Below are positions 61,938-64,000 of a stretch of 64,000 nt of DNA, piece by piece. The translations under genes were made by a program, and so were the position numbers. Under the pieces are notes generated by a model. It did not search any database and was not told the DNA's origin. It saw nothing but the letters and a program-made list of their open reading frames with translations. Origin of the DNA: Syntrophomonadaceae bacterium (GTDB lineage Bacteria > Bacillota > Syntrophomonadia > Syntrophomonadales > Syntrophomonadaceae); the NCBI GenBank assembly GCA_028706315.1, contig JAQWBP010000009.1, positions 11,694 to 75,693 of the forward strand, in the 5' to 3' direction. Within the stretch, counting starts at the first letter, position 1, and each line of letters begins with the position of its first letter.

Positions 61938-62829
61938 AATAATATCCATTCTACTAGCAGTATTGCTTTGGTACTACGTAGTAAATCAGGGAGAACTTAC
62001 TGCCCGGCCTGACTCCGTAGAAGTTGCACTTGAGTACCATAATCTGGCGGAAGGTTTAAGTATAGATGCTCCTGATAAGGTTACGGTAAAATTATGGGGT
62101 TCATTTAAAGAACCCGGGCAGATCAAAGCTTTTGTTGATTTAACTGGATTAGACAAAGGTGATTTTCGGCTGCCGGTAAATGTGGAGCCGGTAAAAGGAA
62201 CTATGCTAACTACTGTTAATCCAGATATAGTTAATGTAACGCTACAAGAAATAAGTGAACACCGGGTACCGGTGAATTATGAGATTACCCGTGACCCCTT
62301 ACCAGGCTACCAACTCCTCGATATAGTAACCGTGCCGGATCATTGTATTATTAAAGGTGAAGAGGAAATAGTTAGCCAGGTAAAATCTGTAGTAAGCCCG
62401 GTTGATTTGAGTAATATTATAGATACTAGTTCATTTTCTACCCGGCTTACCGCTGTAGATGCCCAAGGTAATTATATAAATGGTAATATCAGGATTGTAC
62501 CGGAAAAGGTTACTGTTTATGTGGTAGTAGCAGAAAAAAGGGCGGCGAAAAAAGTACCAGTTAAACCGTTAATTACAGGTAAAGCAGAAGAAGGTTACCA
62601 GGTTCAGAATATCATAGTTGAACCTGAGCTAATTAATTTGCTGGGTAGTGAGAACCGCATAGGCAAAATTACCAGCCTGGGAACAGAAGAAATTAATCTA
62701 GCGGGCAAGAAGGAAACATTTAATCAGGAAATAGCAGTGCAAATTCCTGAAAATTCACGGGTGGCGCCTGCTACGGTAAAGGTAACGGTAGAAATAGTAA
62801 AAATTGATAACAACGAGGTTGAAGAATGA
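61903..62829 (+). CDS. cdaR: CdaR (YbbR-domain) regulator of CdaA
   Basis: 308 residues from a GTG, with AAGGAGGTG inside the end of cdaA. One membrane helix (about residues 9-25), then YbbR repeats with conserved Val/Pro turns such as ISEHRVPVNYEITRDPL. It sits outside the membrane and modulates CdaA. It overlaps the next gene by 4 bases (ATGA). No glmM gene is within the window, although it is the usual next member. Confidence 0.92.
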   Translation: MNPRKKSTIGLKIISILLAVLLWYYVVNQGELTARPDSVEVALEYHNLAEGLSIDAPDKVTVKLWGSFKEPGQIKAFVDLTGLDKGDFRLPVNVEPVKGTMLTTVNPDIVNVTLQEISEHRVPVNYEITRDPLPGYQLLDIVTVPDHCIIKGEEEIVSQVKSVVSPVDLSNIIDTSSFSTRLTAVDAQGNYINGNIRIVPEKVTVYVVVAEKRAAKKVPVKPLITGKAEEGYQVQNIIVEPELINLLGSENRIGKITSLGTEEINLAGKKETFNQEIAVQIPENSRVAPATVKVTVEIVKIDNNEVEE

Positions 62830-64000
62830 AACTAAGAGTACGGGAATTGCGATTGCCTATTGACCATAAAATGGTTGATTTATATAAAGCTGCAGCCAGG
62901 CGACTAGGTATAAGTGCAGATAAATTCCAAGGGTTTAAGCTGGTGAGAAAGTCAGTAGATGCCCGCAGAAAAAACATTTACTTTACTTATACGGTTGATA
63001 TAGAGCTGCCTGATAATCTTAAGCTAAAAGCGGCCCTGATGGAATCGGCTGAAATTTCAGCAGTTAAGCCAGTTCAGACAACTCCGGTGATACCCGGGGT
63101 AGAATCACTTCCCTATTCACCTCTAATAATAGGCTCCGGACCGGCAGGACTTTTTTGCGCGTATTATCTGGCTCAAAAGGGCTATCAGCCGGTGGTAATT
63201 GAGCAGGGTCAGGATATAGACCGCCGGGTGCAAACGGTAAGTGAATTCTGGCAAGCGGGTAAGCTTAATACTCATTCCAACACCCAGTTTGGTGAAGGGG
63301 GAGCAGGTACTTTTTCTGATGGCAAACTTACCACCCGTATTGGTGATGAGCGGGTTAATTATGTTCTCGAAGCCTTTACTAAATACGGAGCAGATGAGGA
63401 GATCCTTTATTTAAAAAAGCCTCATGTAGGTACTGATGTTATCCGCCAGGTAGTCAAAAAAATGCGCCAGGATATTATTAAAATGGGTGGTGAGTTTTAT
63501 TTTGATGCCCAGATGACTGATCTCGATATTAACAATAAGTGTTTAAAAAGCATAATAATAAATAGCCGGGTGACAATACCTTGTGCAGTTATGGTCCTGG
63601 CAGTAGGTAATAGTGCCCGTGATGTTTACCGGCTTTTAGCCGCCCGAGAGGTAAGCCTTATACCCAAAGCTTTTGCCATGGGGGTGCGGATTGAACATCC
63701 CCAGGAATTCATCGATAAAAAACAATATGGCAGATATGCTGGCTATCCACAGCTGGGAGCAGCTGATTATCAGCTAACTTATCAGGACCAGCAGACTGGC
63801 AGGTCATTATATACCTTTTGTATGTGTCCTGGCGGTTATGTCATCGGCGCTGCATCAGACCATGAGCAGGTAGTAACTAACGGAATGAGCTATTTTGCCC
63901 GTGATACTGGTATTGCTAATAGTGCCCTGGTAGCTACGGTAAAACCGGCTGACTGGGAATTTAGTGCTCTAGGGGGAGTTAAACTTCAGGAGGAACTCGA
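62826..64000 (+). CDS. FAD-dependent protein of the COG2509 type (cut off by the window end)
   Basis: 391 complete codons are seen and the frame is open at 64000. An N-terminal region of about 95 residues (MKLRVRELRLPIDHKMVDLY) precedes the FAD motif LIIGSGPAGLFCAYYLAQKG. NTQFGEGGAGTFSDGKLTTR and FCMCPGGYVIGAASDHEQVV are marks of this family of uncharacterised flavoproteins, often next to cdaA-cdaR. No substrate is known. It starts within the cdaR stop, so it is translated with it. Confidence 0.92.
   Translation, partial: MKLRVRELRLPIDHKMVDLYKAAARRLGISADKFQGFKLVRKSVDARRKNIYFTYTVDIELPDNLKLKAALMESAEISAVKPVQTTPVIPGVESLPYSPLIIGSGPAGLFCAYYLAQKGYQPVVIEQGQDIDRRVQTVSEFWQAGKLNTHSNTQFGEGGAGTFSDGKLTTRIGDERVNYVLEAFTKYGADEEILYLKKPHVGTDVIRQVVKKMRQDIIKMGGEFYFDAQMTDLDINNKCLKSIIINSRVTIPCAVMVLAVGNSARDVYRLLAAREVSLIPKAFAMGVRIEHPQEFIDKKQYGRYAGYPQLGAADYQLTYQDQQTGRSLYTFCMCPGGYVIGAASDHEQVVTNGMSYFARDTGIANSALVATVKPADWEFSALGGVKLQEEL

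Overview
The window reads as chromosome of a spore-forming, probably anaerobic Clostridia-type Firmicute with an AT-rich genome. Supporting signs are strong Shine-Dalgarno sites with frequent TTG/GTG starts, a T-box leader, CotF-like and SpoIID-like sporulation proteins, CdaA/CdaR, the DUF1659-DUF2922-YvrJ trio, and an acyl-CoA dehydrogenase-FixCXAB electron-transfer cluster of the kind common in fatty-acid-oxidising or syntrophic Clostridia. I cannot place it to species. No rRNA, tRNA or CRISPR array was recognised.

Layout. 1-4353: a diguanylate cyclase (cut by the window start), a LemA/TPM envelope pair, and the DUF1659-DUF2922-YvrJ trio. 4354-6520: a sirtuin and a small secreted protein, set among palindromic repeats. 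6598-10556: an accessory patch with a Phd/RelE toxin-antitoxin pair, a DDE insertion sequence with inverted ends and a TTAA duplication, gene fragments, and a HEPN/MNT pair. The patch is bracketed by a duplicated 3' end of the secreted-protein gene. 10577-19907: a coat-like protein, a four-gene exosortase (XrtG-like) locus with two glycosyltransferases and a PTPS-domain membrane protein, two micro-membrane proteins, a pyruvate-kinase-C-domain protein and an HD-GYP protein.

20173-35237: an unknown 663-residue protein, then a consensus promoter and T-box driving ilvE-ilvD-ilvB-ilvN-ilvC-leuA-leuC-leuD-leuB-cimA. This set makes valine and leucine, and makes isoleucine by the citramalate route rather than from threonine. 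35332-41997: a 260-bp inverted-repeat element, a sugar-nucleotide pyrophosphorylase, a flavoprotein, a MoxR/CoxE-type AAA+/VWA pair and purC. 42162-46660: acyl-CoA dehydrogenase with fixC, fixX, etfB and etfA. 46852-50213: small membrane proteins, a CPBP protease, an FmdB zinc ribbon, ComFB and RNase HI. 50457-54344: a branched-chain amino acid ABC importer (binding protein, H, M, G) with no livF next to it. 54375-64000: SpoIID-like protein, TrmL, an orphan hybrid histidine kinase, ferredoxin, thiamine pyrophosphokinase, cdaA-cdaR, and a COG2509-type flavoprotein cut by the window end.

The most striking things outside the genes are three families of dispersed inverted repeats. In two of them the stem arms change together, so pairing is kept while sequence is not. 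One family even supplies the stop codon of leuC and fills the leuC-leuD gap. Two genes (the PTPS-domain membrane protein and cimA) look broken by one base each, at short homopolymers. That may be real or may be an assembly error.
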